A DNA stretch of 64,000 bases from Pseudomonas sp. GOM6 (GCF_029537485.1 NZ_JARPUS010000009.1:117038-181037), one strand, 5' to 3'; shown: positions 33,145 through 41,601, counted from the first letter of the stretch. Notes: generated from the sequence alone by a model not told the origin. A program made the numbers and translations.

Positions 33145-33777
33145 ATGAGCCTGGACGAACAGAAAGCCCGTGACGTGATGCAGAAGATGGTGGCCAGCGG
33201 CGAGCTGATCGACCCGGAGAGTGCCCGTGGCAAGCTGCTGCAAACTGCAGCCCATCTGTTTCGCAGCAAGGGCTACGAGCGCACGACAGTGCGCGATCTG
33301 GCCAGCGCCGTGGGTATCCAGTCCGGCAGCATCTTTCATCACTTCAAGAGCAAGGACGAGATCCTCAGGGCGGTGATGGAGGAGACGGTGATCTACAACA
33401 CCGCGCTGCTGCGCGCGGCACTGGAGGAAGCGCAAGGTCCGCGTGAGCGCGTACTGGCGCTGATCCGTTGCGAGCTGCAGTCGATCATGGGCGGCACTGG
33501 CGAGGCCATGGGCGTGCTGGTTTACGAATGGCGTTCACTGTCCGAAGAGGCACAGGCCTATATCCTCAGCCTGCGTGATACCTACGAGCAAATCTGGCTG
33601 GACGTGCTGGGTGAGGCACGCGCCGCAGGCTTCTTCAATGCAGACCCCTTCATCCTGCGGCGCTTCCTGACCGGCGCACTGAGCTGGACCACCACCTGGT
33701 TCCGCCCAGGCGGCAAGGTCAGCCTGGATCAACTGGCCGAGCAGGCTCTGACTCTGGTGATCAAGGACGCTTGCTGA
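33145..33777 (+). CDS. atuR: TetR-family repressor AtuR
   Basis: 210 aa from ATG 33145 (MSLDEQKARDVMQKMVASGE) with GGGGGAG upstream; the longer frame runs back through the operator region. N-terminal HTH: GKLLQTAAHLFRSKGYERTT, VRDLASAVGIQSGSIFHHFK. The ligand domain ends in TWFRPGGKVSLDQLAEQAL. Divergent from atuA across the operator pair. Probably relieved by a terpenoyl-CoA intermediate (family-level inference). Confidence 0.9.
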   Translation: MSLDEQKARDVMQKMVASGELIDPESARGKLLQTAAHLFRSKGYERTTVRDLASAVGIQSGSIFHHFKSKDEILRAVMEETVIYNTALLRAALEEAQGPRERVLALIRCELQSIMGGTGEAMGVLVYEWRSLSEEAQAYILSLRDTYEQIWLDVLGEARAAGFFNADPFILRRFLTGALSWTTTWFRPGGKVSLDQLAEQALTLVIKDAC

Positions 33778-33910
33778 TCATGCGGGTGGCCAATCTGGCC
33801 AACTGTGATTTTCATTCGCCGTAGCCTGCTAAGCTTCCTTTGAGCCGGCGCTGCCTGGCTTGGAGACAGGGATATGTCGGACTTTGGCCTTCCTGTCCCG
33901 AGGTGCCGCG

Positions 33911-34714
33911 TTGCACTTTTTTATGCATCTGCTGCTTATCGTGCTTGCCTGCTGGGCGCCGGCTCTGGCTGCCACACAGCAGGTCAGGGTGGGCGCCTAC
34001 CACTTCCCGCCTTATGTGATTAAACCCGAGAGCGAGTCGCCTGCTGGCGTGCTGCCCGAGTTGCTGACAGCCCTTAACAGCGCTCAGGATGACTATCGCT
34101 TCAGTCTGGTGCCGACCTCGGTCACCCGTCGCTACCGCGACTTCCAGCAGGCTCGCTATGACCTCATCCTGTTCGAATCCCCTGAGTGGGGCTGGCAGTA
34201 CACCGAGTTGCACAAGCTTGACCTGCAGATCATCGACGCTGAGGTCTATGTCGCACAGAAGCAGCCGGGTCGCGATCAGTCCTTCTTCGACAGCCTGAAG
34301 GGCAAGCGCATGGCCCTCTATACCGGTTATCACTATGGCTTTGCCGACTTCAATGCGGAGCAGGCGTTTCTGGCGAGCCACTTCCAGGCATCGCTGACCT
34401 ACTCCCATGACAGCAACCTGCTGATGCTGCTGCACGATCGTGCGGATATCAGTGTGGTGACGCGTTCCTACTTGCCGATCTTCCAGCGCGAGTACCCGCA
34501 GGAGAGTCAGCAGTTGCTGATCTCGCAACGTGCCGACCAGGTCTACCACCATCATGCGTTGTTACGTCCAGGTTCGCCGCTGAGTGCTGCCAAGCTGGGT
34601 GAGCTCATGCGGTTGTTGCGCGATAACGGCCGATTGCCCGAACTGCTTGCCAGGTATCACCTGCGGGATGCCAGAGGAAGCGACGTGGAGCAAGCCAACC
34701 CCATTCGACATTGA
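33911..34714 (+). CDS. Periplasmic solute-binding protein, tandem paralogue 1
   Basis: 267 aa with TTG 33911 as start, because GAGGTG lies 6 nt upstream; ATG 33923 is possible. Signal peptide (LLLIVLACWAPALA) then RVGAYHFPPYVIKPE, GVLPELLTALN, a DLILFESPEWGW segment, GKRMALYTGYHYGFADFN and TYSHDSNLLMLLHDRADI. It belongs to the SBP family 3-like group and is clearly paralogous to the next gene. No permease nearby; the ligand is unknown. Confidence 0.82.
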   Translation: MHFFMHLLLIVLACWAPALAATQQVRVGAYHFPPYVIKPESESPAGVLPELLTALNSAQDDYRFSLVPTSVTRRYRDFQQARYDLILFESPEWGWQYTELHKLDLQIIDAEVYVAQKQPGRDQSFFDSLKGKRMALYTGYHYGFADFNAEQAFLASHFQASLTYSHDSNLLMLLHDRADISVVTRSYLPIFQREYPQESQQLLISQRADQVYHHHALLRPGSPLSAAKLGELMRLLRDNGRLPELLARYHLRDARGSDVEQANPIRH

Positions 34715-34779
34715 TCGACATTTACCTGGCTGGATGCCTGAGCTAGTCTCTGGCGAGCGTTGTTGTCCAAGGGGTCAAT

Positions 34780-35598
34780 ATGTTGCGGTGTCCACAGGGA
34801 TGGGCGCGGGGGCTGTTGCTGTTACTGGTACTGTGTTGCCAGTGGGCGATGGCCGCGGACGAGGTGCTGATTGCGGCCGTCCATTTCCCGCCCTATGTGA
34901 TCAAGCCCGAGGAGAATCTGCAGGGCGGCTTGCTTGGGGAGTTGGTGGTCGCGCTTAACCAGGTGCAGAACCAGCATCGCTTTGGCCTGCGTGCAACTTC
35001 GTTGAACCGGCGCTTCGACGACTTTCGCAGTGGCCGTATTCATATCGCCATCTTTGAGAACCCCGACTGGAGCTGGCAGGGCATTGCCGGCCCGCGCATC
35101 GATATGGGCCTGGAGGATGCGGAAATCCTGGTTGCTCGTGCCGAAGCCGGTCGTGACCAGCACTTTTTCGACAATCTGCAGGGCAAGCGAATGGCCCTGT
35201 TCAATGGTTACCACTATGGTTTCGCCGGCTTCAATAACGATTCCAAATGGCTGGAGAAAAACTTCAACGCCGTTCTGACCTATTCCCACGAGAGCAACCT
35301 CAAACTGGTGCTCAAAGGTCGGGTCGACATCGCTCCCATTACCCGTTCCTGGTTGGGCGCGCGCTTGCGCGAGCAGCCTCAGCTCAGGGACCAATTGCTG
35401 GTTTCGGACTGGGAGGATCAGCGTTACCGGCACTACGCCCTGCTCAGCCCACATGCGCCCATCAGTGCCGAGGATTTCCGCCATGCCCTCGATCTGCTGC
35501 GCGAGAGCGGAGCGCTGCAGCGTATATTTACCCCATACGGCATCGTCGTCAGACCGTACGCACGGGATAGCTCAGCAGCAGTAAGTGCAGAAGATTGA
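34780..35598 (+). CDS. Periplasmic solute-binding protein, tandem paralogue 2
   Basis: 272 aa, ATG 34780 after AAGGGG. Signal peptide (GLLLLLVLCCQWAMAA). Shares HFPPYVIKPE, IAIFENPDWSW, GRDQHFFDNLQGKRMALFNG, YHYGFAGFN and TYSHESNLKLVLKGRVDI with paralogue 1, at a similar spacing throughout, so the pair arose by tandem duplication. The last 50 bp overlap, antisense, the 3' end of the CPBP protease gene. Confidence 0.85.
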   Translation: MLRCPQGWARGLLLLLVLCCQWAMAADEVLIAAVHFPPYVIKPEENLQGGLLGELVVALNQVQNQHRFGLRATSLNRRFDDFRSGRIHIAIFENPDWSWQGIAGPRIDMGLEDAEILVARAEAGRDQHFFDNLQGKRMALFNGYHYGFAGFNNDSKWLEKNFNAVLTYSHESNLKLVLKGRVDIAPITRSWLGARLREQPQLRDQLLVSDWEDQRYRHYALLSPHAPISAEDFRHALDLLRESGALQRIFTPYGIVVRPYARDSSAAVSAED

Positions 35599-36310
35599 CC
35601 GCGCCGTGCAGAAGCACGGCTGGCCATAGACGTCCGCTGCCATGGAACACCAGTCCATAGCCGAGCCCGGCCAAGGCGGCCACCAGGGCAAACAATGGGC
35701 TGAAGGGCATGTGCGCGGCGCCGAACAGCGCGGCGGTCAGTCCAATGCCGCAGACCACCCCCAGGCGTCTACAGAGTGCCGGTTGCAGCCAGGCGCGGAA
35801 CAGCAGCTCCTCGGCCAGCACGGTCACGCCGAGATTGACCGCCAGCCACAGCCACAATCCTTCTGGCCACTTCGGCTGCCAGCCGACCAGCCCCAGCAGC
35901 AGTGCCAGCAGAGGAACGCCAAGTAAGGTGGCGCAAGCACTCAGCCAGGCCGTTTTGGGCCGCGGCGCTGTATTGCGTGGCTGACCGAGCCACCAGGCCA
36001 GTAGGGTCATACCCAGTAGCAGCTTGTCCCAGGACAGGCGCAGGGCATAGGGTGGGGCGTCGGCGCTGAGCTGGCGAGACGGCCACAAGGGCAGCGGGTG
36101 GAAACCGGGCAGCAGATGGGCCGCCAGCGCAATGCCGGCCAGCAGTCCGCCACTCCACCACAGCCAGCTCGGCAGCCGGCCTGAGCCCAGCATGATCCAG
36201 GCGGCGAACAGCAGGCCGAAGAGCAGGGCAGGGGGCTGCAGGTAACCCAGGGTAAAGCCGCTGGCCAGCACCAGCAGAGGCAGCAGGGCGCGCAGATGAA
36301 GCGAAAGCAT
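35549..36310 (-). CDS. CPBP-family intramembrane glutamic protease
   Basis: 253 aa, about seven or eight hydrophobic helices. Abi/CAAX-protease motifs: EELLFRAW (EExxxR), FGAAHMPFSP and LLHGAVNLLH. These supply the catalytic Glu and His residues of CPBP proteases. Targets are unknown; in P. aeruginosa a CPBP protein (MroQ) is linked to Agr-like roles, but identity here is not claimed. Its stop lies inside the last codons of the upstream convergent binding-protein gene. Confidence 0.85.
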   Translation of the reverse strand: MLSLHLRALLPLLVLASGFTLGYLQPPALLFGLLFAAWIMLGSGRLPSWLWWSGGLLAGIALAAHLLPGFHPLPLWPSRQLSADAPPYALRLSWDKLLLGMTLLAWWLGQPRNTAPRPKTAWLSACATLLGVPLLALLLGLVGWQPKWPEGLWLWLAVNLGVTVLAEELLFRAWLQPALCRRLGVVCGIGLTAALFGAAHMPFSPLFALVAALAGLGYGLVFHGSGRLWPAVLLHGAVNLLHLLLLSYPVRTV

Positions 36311-36331
36311 GTACGTCCTTGTCGGTGGGGC

Positions 36332-36499
36332 TCAGCGGTCTTCGGCGTCCTTGGCATCCTGCTCGGCATTGCGCCGGTGAATGCGGGCGAGTTGTTCATC
36401 GCTCAGCGGCAGTTTGCGGGCACTGTCGCGCAGCAGCAGCAAGCTGCCCAATATGGAGCCGAGCGCCAGGATGATGATCAGCCAGGCATACCAGGGCAT
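36332..36499 (-). CDS. DUF2897 small membrane protein
   Basis: 55 aa from ATG 36499 with GAGGAGAATCCC upstream; the longer open frame has no coding character. N-terminal transmembrane helix MPWYAWLIIILALGSILGSL, then a charged tail (LSDEQLARIHRRNAEQDAKD). Matches the DUF2897 family of single-pass proteins. 21 bp upstream of the CPBP gene, likely cotranscribed. Confidence 0.8.
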   Translation of the reverse strand: MPWYAWLIIILALGSILGSLLLLRDSARKLPLSDEQLARIHRRNAEQDAKDAEDR

Positions 36500-36881
36500 G
36501 GGATTCTCCTCAGTTCGTGATAGATCACCATAAACCTCTGCACCGCCGCTGTCAGTCCCGTGTCGATACAGGGGGGGCCACGGCCGCTGTTGGAGCCGAC
36601 CGGGACCCAGACGGCTCTGAGGGATTGTCCGAATAGCGCCACCTGCACCGAGAAAGACGTGGCCATGCCCCATGCAAGCAGCTTGAGCAAGAGCAGCCAG
36701 GCCTCTGTCGGACATGCCTGTGCGTTTGCGTGAGCGTAAAAGGTGCGTCCTAGAGAGGTTGTTGCCTGTTATTGGTTCATAACCGCAGCAGCATTCGCTT
36801 AGTGTTTTTTTGACTTTTGAGTTGTCACTTTCCTGGCCTAAGCTCGCCCTGCCGGACCTATCCACTCATCAGGGGGAGCTT
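36500..36881. other. Divergent intergenic region
   Basis: 382 bp between two divergent small genes. The left two thirds are GC-rich without a credible ORF. The right third is AT-richer and has a possible plus-strand promoter, TTGAGT (36817-36822), 16 bp, TAAGCT (36839-36844), with a T-rich tract just before it. Nothing else is recognisable. Confidence 0.35.
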
Positions 36882-37085
36882 ATGGATATCAGCATGAGCG
36901 AAGTCGCCGAGCGCAGCTGGATCGTCAAACTGGGGCTTTGTGCCGTGCCCTTTCGCACCCAGCAGGCCGCCGACCAGTTCGTCGAGCGTCTCAAGCAGCG
37001 GCTGGAGGCGCCACATGGGCTGCCCGACGAGCTGTCGCAGGCTGGTCATCAAACGGTCACACAAGAGCTGCAGCATCACACCTAG
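36882..37085 (+). CDS. Small hypothetical protein
   Basis: 67 aa, ATG 36882 preceded by a strong AGGGGGAG. The sequence is soluble and mostly helical: WIVKLGLCAVPFRTQQAADQ, FVERLKQRLEAPHG. No signal peptide, no recognised domain. The strong ribosome site, distinct terminator and monocistronic layout argue that it is real. Confidence 0.65.
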   Translation: MDISMSEVAERSWIVKLGLCAVPFRTQQAADQFVERLKQRLEAPHGLPDELSQAGHQTVTQELQHHT

Positions 37086-37113
37086 TGCAATAGGTGTGTG
37101 CTACTCACTCTCC

Positions 37114-37139
37114 CGCCGCGATCTTCGCGGCGTTTTTTT
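37114..37139 (+). terminator. Intrinsic terminator after 67-aa gene
   Basis: CGCCGCG (37114-37120), loop ATCTT, CGCGGCG (37126-37132), seven T. Confidence 0.92.
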
Positions 37140-37148
37140 GCCTGCAAT

Positions 37149-37529
37149 TTAGTGGGGAATCAGTAGGAGCACGCTGAGCACCAGCACCAGCATCAGCAGC
37201 ATGGTCAGCCCGTGGCTGGCCTGGCGCAGCAGCAGGATGCGGGCGAACAGCCCGGTGCAATACAGCAGGCGCAGCATGATGAAGGCGAAGCCAAGAGCGG
37301 CCACCAGCGGTCCGCCGATCTGCCCGCTGACCTCGCCCAGATAGAGCAGCACGATGAACAGTACCGACTGTTCCAGGCTGTTGCCGTGGGCGCGTATGGC
37401 CTTGGTCAGATCCATCTTGCCGCCGTCGCCAAAGGGTATTTGGTAGCGCATGCGCAGGCGCGAAATATTGAGTGAAAGTCCGATCAGGACGAGGGTCAGA
37501 ATGGCGGCAACGTAGACGCTGTAAGGCAT
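37149..37529 (-). CDS. MAPEG-family membrane protein
   Basis: 126 aa, four hydrophobic helices. KAIRAHGNSLEQSVLFIVLL matches the MAPEG signature (RAxxN...E region) and LRLLYCTGLFARILLLRQAS the second. MAPEG proteins include glutathione-dependent membrane enzymes, but bacterial members of this size are mostly uncharacterised. Start ATG 37529. Confidence 0.85.
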   Translation of the reverse strand: MPYSVYVAAILTLVLIGLSLNISRLRMRYQIPFGDGGKMDLTKAIRAHGNSLEQSVLFIVLLYLGEVSGQIGGPLVAALGFAFIMLRLLYCTGLFARILLLRQASHGLTMLLMLVLVLSVLLLIPH

Positions 37530-37622
37530 AGGAACTCCGTGTTCTTGTTATATCCGTGCTGAGCGTAGGAGGCCGCAGCATGTCGGCACAAGGGGCGCTT
37601 CGGCCACTTTGCAGCAGCCATG

Positions 37623-37646
37623 AAAAAGCCCGGCACAAGGCCGGGC
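37623..37646 (-). terminator. Intrinsic terminator of nrtABD
   Basis: On the minus strand GCCCGGC (37640-37646), 5-nt loop, GCCGGGC (37628-37634) and five T, 25 bp after the nrtD stop. Confidence 0.9.
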
Positions 37647-37670
37647 CAAGGGAGCCGGGCAGGCCGGTGA

Positions 37671-38462
37671 TCAGGCCGCCGGGCGCTGCTGGCGCTGGTA
37701 AAGGAACTCCAGCACCGCGGCGCGGCAGTGGTGGTACTGCGCGTCGTTGGCCAGGGCCAGGCGGTCGCGTGGACGCGGCAGGTCGACCTTGAGGATGTCG
37801 CCGACGGTGGCGGCGGGGCCGTTGCTCATCATCACGATGCGATCGGACAGCAGCACCGCTTCGTCGACGTCGTGGGTGATCATGATCACCGTGTTGCCGA
37901 GGTCGCGGTGGATCTCCATCAGCGAGTCCTGCAGGTGCGCGCGGGTCAGCGCGTCGAGGGCGCCGAAGGGTTCATCCATCAGCAGCACCTTGGGCTGCAT
38001 GGCCAGGGCGCGGGCGATGCCGATGCGCTGCTTCATGCCGCCGGAGATCTCGCCGGGGCGCTTGTCCTTGGCGTGCAGCATGTGCACCAGCTCCAGGTTG
38101 TGCAGGGTCCATTCGCGCACTTCCTTGCGCGACTTGCCCTTGAACACCTGGCGCACGGCCAGTTCGACGTTCTGGTAGCAGGTCAGCCAGGGCAGCAGGC
38201 TATGGTTCTGGAACACCACGGCGCGCTCCGGGCCGGGCTCGTTGACCTCGCGGCCGTCGAGGATAACCCCGCCGGTGGTGGCCTGGTACAGCCCGGCGAC
38301 GATGTTGAGCACGGTGGATTTACCGCAGCCGGAGTGGCCGATCAGCGAGACGAACTCGCCCTTGTTGATCTTCAGGTTGACGTTCTGCAGGGCGCAGAAC
38401 AGGCCCTTGTCGGTGGGGAAGTCGATGCCGACGCCGCTCAGTTCGAGGTGTGCTTGATTCAT
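37671..38462 (-). CDS. nrtD: Nitrate/bicarbonate-type ABC transporter ATP-binding protein
   Basis: 263 aa ATPase. Walker A GHSGCGKST, signature SGGMKQRIGIARAL, Walker B VLLMDEPFGALD, H-loop ITHDVDEAVLLSD. The NrtD/SsuB-like subgroup energises uptake through the permease encoded 11 bp upstream. ATG 38462 follows AAGGAGA. Nitrate specificity is inferred from the neighbouring NrtA-type binding protein and the NasT-type leader. Confidence 0.9.
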   Translation of the reverse strand: MNQAHLELSGVGIDFPTDKGLFCALQNVNLKINKGEFVSLIGHSGCGKSTVLNIVAGLYQATTGGVILDGREVNEPGPERAVVFQNHSLLPWLTCYQNVELAVRQVFKGKSRKEVREWTLHNLELVHMLHAKDKRPGEISGGMKQRIGIARALAMQPKVLLMDEPFGALDALTRAHLQDSLMEIHRDLGNTVIMITHDVDEAVLLSDRIVMMSNGPAATVGDILKVDLPRPRDRLALANDAQYHHCRAAVLEFLYQRQQRPAA

Positions 38463-38473
38463 GGTCGTTCTCC

Positions 38474-39466
38474 TTAGCGCAGCACGGCGTTCTTGTCCCA
38501 GCTCACGGACTTCTGCAGCAGGAGCATGAGGCGGTCGAGGAGGAAGCCGATCAGGCCGATGACGATCACCGCCACCATGATGCGGCCGAGGGAATTGGAG
38601 CTGCCGTTCTGGAATTCGTCCCAGATGAACTTACCCAGGCCCGGGTTCTGCGCCAGCATCTCGGCGGCGATCAGCACCATCCAGCCGGTGCCCAGCGACA
38701 GGCGCAGGCCGGTGAAGATGGCCGGCACGGCGGCCGGCAGCACGATGCGCCAGACATGGTCGAGCGGCGACAGGCGCAGCACGCGGCTGACGTTGGTTAG
38801 GTCCTTGTCCAGGCCGGCCACGCCGACGGTGGTGTTGAGTACGGTGGGCCACAGGCAGCACAGCGCCACGGTGATCGCCGAGGTAATGAAGGACTTGGCG
38901 AACAGCGGGTCGCTGCTGGTGTAGAGGGCGCTGACCAGCATGGTCACTAGCGGCAGCCAGGCCAGCGGCGAGACCGGCTTGAACACCTGAATCAGCGGGT
39001 TGACTGCGGCGTAGATGCTTTTCGACAGGCCGCAGAGAATGCCCAGTGGCACGGCGACCAGGCTGGCCAGGGCGAAACCGGCCAGCACGGTGTAGAGGCT
39101 GGTGACGATCTGGTCGAAGAAGGTCGGCTTGCCGGTGTAGGGACGGATCTTCACCTCCGCGCTCGGGTCTTTCGCCAGTTTCGCCGCGTTGCGCTGTTCC
39201 TGGCGCTCGTAGAAGGCCTCGGCCTTGGCGCGTTCGGCGACGTGGGCGTCAACCAGTGAGCCGAACTGACTGTAAACCTGCACCGGCCCGGGAAACTGGC
39301 CGAGGCTGGTCTGGATGTTGTTGGCCACCAGCTGCCAGAACAGCAGGAAGAATACGATGCCGGCCAGCGGCAGGATGATTGCCGGTGCCCAGCGCTTGAC
39401 CAGGGCCTGGCTGCGCGCGGTATCGACGGTCTGTTTGATCGGGGTGGCGACGTTCGGGTTGCTCAT
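38474..39466 (-). CDS. nrtB: Nitrate-type ABC transporter permease
   Basis: 330 aa. Hydrophobic N-terminal helix (WAPAIILPLAGIVFFLLFWQ), then a periplasmic insertion and a BPD-type permease domain. The EAA loop is VSRVLRLSPLDHVWRIVLPA, and AVPAIFTGLRLSLGTGWMVL is typical of NrtB/TauC-type permeases. Encoded between the binding protein and ATPase with short gaps. Confidence 0.9.
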   Translation of the reverse strand: MSNPNVATPIKQTVDTARSQALVKRWAPAIILPLAGIVFFLLFWQLVANNIQTSLGQFPGPVQVYSQFGSLVDAHVAERAKAEAFYERQEQRNAAKLAKDPSAEVKIRPYTGKPTFFDQIVTSLYTVLAGFALASLVAVPLGILCGLSKSIYAAVNPLIQVFKPVSPLAWLPLVTMLVSALYTSSDPLFAKSFITSAITVALCCLWPTVLNTTVGVAGLDKDLTNVSRVLRLSPLDHVWRIVLPAAVPAIFTGLRLSLGTGWMVLIAAEMLAQNPGLGKFIWDEFQNGSSNSLGRIMVAVIVIGLIGFLLDRLMLLLQKSVSWDKNAVLR

Positions 39467-39520
39467 CGTCCTGTCCTCTCGTGGGCGAGGGCGGAGCCGG
39501 CTGGCTCCGCCTGCGCGGGT

Positions 39521-40897
39521 TTACTCGGTGCCTTTCAGGCCGATCTGGAAGGAGTTCAGGTAGGCGTTGGGCGTGCGGCCGTCGTAGGTCACGCCGTCGA
39601 TGAAGTCGCTGCTCGGGGCGCGGTAGCCGTCTTCGTCGGCCGCGGGGAAGTCATCGGCCTTGGCCTTGCCTTCGCTGACCAGCTCGTTGGCCGCTTCGCG
39701 GTACAGATCCGGTCGATACACCTGCTTGGCCACGTCGAGGTACCAGCTGTCCGGTTTGGCCTCGCTGATCTGGCCCCAACGGCGCATCTGGGTCAGGTAC
39801 CAGATGGCGTCCGAGTAGAAGGGGTAGGTGGCGTCATGGCGGAAGAACACGTTGAAGTCCGGCACTTCACGCTTGTCGCCCTTCTCGTACTCGAAGGTGC
39901 CGGTCATGGAGTTGGCGATCACCTTGGCGTCGGCGCCGACGTACTCCGGACGGGAGAGGATCTCCACCGCCTCGGCGCGGTTGGCGTTGTTGTTCTCGTC
40001 CAGCCACATGGCGGCGCGGATCAGGGCCTTGACCAGGCGCTTGTGGGTTTCCGGGTTGGCTTCGGCCCAGGCCTTGGACACGCCGAAGACCTTCTCCGGG
40101 TTGTTCTTCCAGATCTCGTAGTCGGTGATCACCGGCACGCCGATGCCCTTGAGCACGGCCTGCTGGTTCCACGGCTCGCCCACGCAGTAGCCGCTGATGG
40201 TGCCGGCCTCCATGGTGGCCGGCATCTGCGGCGGCGGAGTCACCGAGAGCAGCGCGTCGGCGTTGATCTGGCCGCTGATGTCGCCTTTTTCCGGCGCGTA
40301 CAGGCCCGGGTTGATGCCGCCGGCGGCCAGCCAGTAGCGCAGCTCGTAGTTGTGGGTGGAAACCGGGAACACCATGCCCAGGTTGAACGGCTTGCCCTTG
40401 GCCTTGTACTGCTCGATGACCGGCTTGAGCGCGTCGGCCTTGATCGGGTGCACCGGCTTGCCGTTTTCCATCGGCACATGTTTCTTCATTTCCGCCCAGA
40501 CTTCGTTGGAGACGGTGATGGCGTTGCCATTGAGGTCCATGGAGAACGCGGTGACCACATCGGCCTTGGTGCCGAAGCCGATGGTCGCGCCCAGCGGCTG
40601 GCCGGCCAGCATGTGCGCGCCGTCCAGCTCGCCATCGATTACCCGGTCCAGCAGCACTTTCCAGTTGGCCTGGGCCTCCAGGGTGACGAATAGCCCTTCA
40701 TCCTCGAAATAACCCTTCTCGTAGGCGATGGCCAGCGGTGCCATGTCGGTGAGCTTGATGAAGCCGAGCTTGAGCTCTTCCTTCTCTGGTTCGGTCTCCG
40801 GTCCGGCGGCCAGGGCCATCTGTATGGAGAGCGGGGAGAGCGCCAGCAGGGCGGCGCCGAGCAGGGATTTCAGCGGAGTACGGCGGGTCTTGCGCAT
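39521..40897 (-). CDS. nrtA: Nitrate-binding periplasmic protein NrtA
   Basis: 458 aa, ATG 40897 after GAGGAAT. The N-terminus [20 protein letters not shown] combines an RR pair with a hydrophobic stretch, so Tat export is plausible. The mature part has the NrtA/CmpA fold: [60 protein letters not shown] and [20 protein letters not shown]. Captures nitrate (or nitrite) for NrtBD. It is paralogous to the leaderless NasS encoded at 44284-45495. Preceded by a sigma54 promoter, ANTAR-type hairpin and attenuator. Confidence 0.92.
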   Translation of the reverse strand: MRKTRRTPLKSLLGAALLALSPLSIQMALAAGPETEPEKEELKLGFIKLTDMAPLAIAYEKGYFEDEGLFVTLEAQANWKVLLDRVIDGELDGAHMLAGQPLGATIGFGTKADVVTAFSMDLNGNAITVSNEVWAEMKKHVPMENGKPVHPIKADALKPVIEQYKAKGKPFNLGMVFPVSTHNYELRYWLAAGGINPGLYAPEKGDISGQINADALLSVTPPPQMPATMEAGTISGYCVGEPWNQQAVLKGIGVPVITDYEIWKNNPEKVFGVSKAWAEANPETHKRLVKALIRAAMWLDENNNANRAEAVEILSRPEYVGADAKVIANSMTGTFEYEKGDKREVPDFNVFFRHDATYPFYSDAIWYLTQMRRWGQISEAKPDSWYLDVAKQVYRPDLYREAANELVSEGKAKADDFPAADEDGYRAPSSDFIDGVTYDGRTPNAYLNSFQIGLKGTE

Positions 40898-40922
40898 CGA
40901 AAGATTCCTCGTGGTCAGAAAC

Positions 40923-40977
40923 GAAAAAAGACGTCGCAGCGAACCGGCCCGAAAGGCTGGTTGCGTCGACGTCTTTG
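40923..40977 (-). terminator. Leader attenuator of nrtA
   Basis: On the minus strand AAAGACGTCG (start of stem) pairs with CGACGTCTTT, enclosing an inner hairpin around the CAGCC/GGCCGG segment, followed by six T. It ends about 25 bp before the nrtA ATG, so it would stop transcription of the operon unless antiterminated. Confidence 0.85.
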
Positions 40978-40989
40978 TCTATTCGTCCC

Positions 40990-41009
40990 GATCACCGCCG
41001 TTGGCGATC
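40990..41009 (-). promoter_or_regulatory. ANTAR (NasT) target hairpin in nrtA leader
   Basis: Minus-strand GATCGCC-AACGGC-GGTGATC: a 7-bp stem with one G-U pair and a hexaloop with A at position 1 and G at position 4, the conserved bases of ANTAR RNA targets. It lies just before the attenuator. A clear first hairpin of the usual pair was not identified. Confidence 0.7.
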
Positions 41010-41037
41010 CGAAGACGGGTGTGGCTGAAAGGTCTTC

Positions 41038-41053
41038 TGCAAAGGCCTTGCCA
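41038..41053 (-). promoter_or_regulatory. Sigma54 promoter of nrtABD
   Basis: Minus-strand TGGCAAGGCCTTTGCA fits the -24/-12 consensus TGGCAYRNNNNTTGCW at all but the Y position. Predicted start about 12 nt further, near 41027, giving a leader that begins just upstream of the ANTAR hairpin. Confidence 0.75.
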
Positions 41054-41218
41054 GTTTCTTCCGTATGCTTCGGAGACCTGAATAATTTCTTGTAAATCAG
41101 TTTGATAGGGGGTTCTAACAGCAGTCGAAACGCCTTTTTTCGCGTATTCACCAGGCCAGGTCGTATGAACCAAGGCAGTGCAGGGCTGCGCCCGGCGCGT
41201 GCAATAGTGGGCAGTGCA

Positions 41219-41527
41219 TCAGCCGCTGGCGCGAGTTTCCTCGGTGAAGTCGCGTAGCCAACGCAACACCTGCACCGCTTCCCAGCGCGCCGGGTCGAAC
41301 AGGGCATAGGCCTGGCCTTGATAGCCGACCACATCCAGCTGGCGGTGATAGCCGGCCCGCTGCAACAGGGCTTCGATCTCGGCGAAGCAGCCGTTGAAAT
41401 GAGCGCGGTTGAAGGGGGTGCGGCGCTCGGTGACGATGCCTTCGAGCAGCAGTTCGTCGACCGTGCTGCGTACCCGCTCCGGATTCATCCGGTTGACCGC
41501 GTGTTTCAGCTGCATGACATCCAGCAT
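41219..41527 (-). CDS. Hypothetical protein downstream of an SOS box
   Basis: 102 aa, ATG 41527 with AGGAGTCTTGCC upstream. Sequence begins MLDVMQLKHAVNRMNPERVR and contains STVDELLLEGIVTERRTPFN and LDVVGYQGQAYALFDPARWE. Soluble, no signal or known domain. It resembles a small DNA-binding or regulatory protein only in composition, so no function is given. A LexA-type box lies 75 bp upstream. Confidence 0.7.
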   Translation of the reverse strand: MLDVMQLKHAVNRMNPERVRSTVDELLLEGIVTERRTPFNRAHFNGCFAEIEALLQRAGYHRQLDVVGYQGQAYALFDPARWEAVQVLRWLRDFTEETRASG

Positions 41528-41601
41528 GGCAAGACTCCTGTTTGGCGATGCGCTGCCCGGAAAGCGGGCCTCGGTAAGTCGGGCGATAGCCTAATAAAAA
41601 A

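Larger units (their letters stand above)
40898..41218 (-). other. nrtA control region
   Basis: 321 bp upstream of nrtA. On the minus strand from 5' to 3' it holds a possible NtrC site (GCAC-N7-GCGC, 41188-41202), a sigma54 promoter, the AACGGC hairpin, an intrinsic terminator and the ribosome site. No ORF is supported. Confidence 0.7.
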
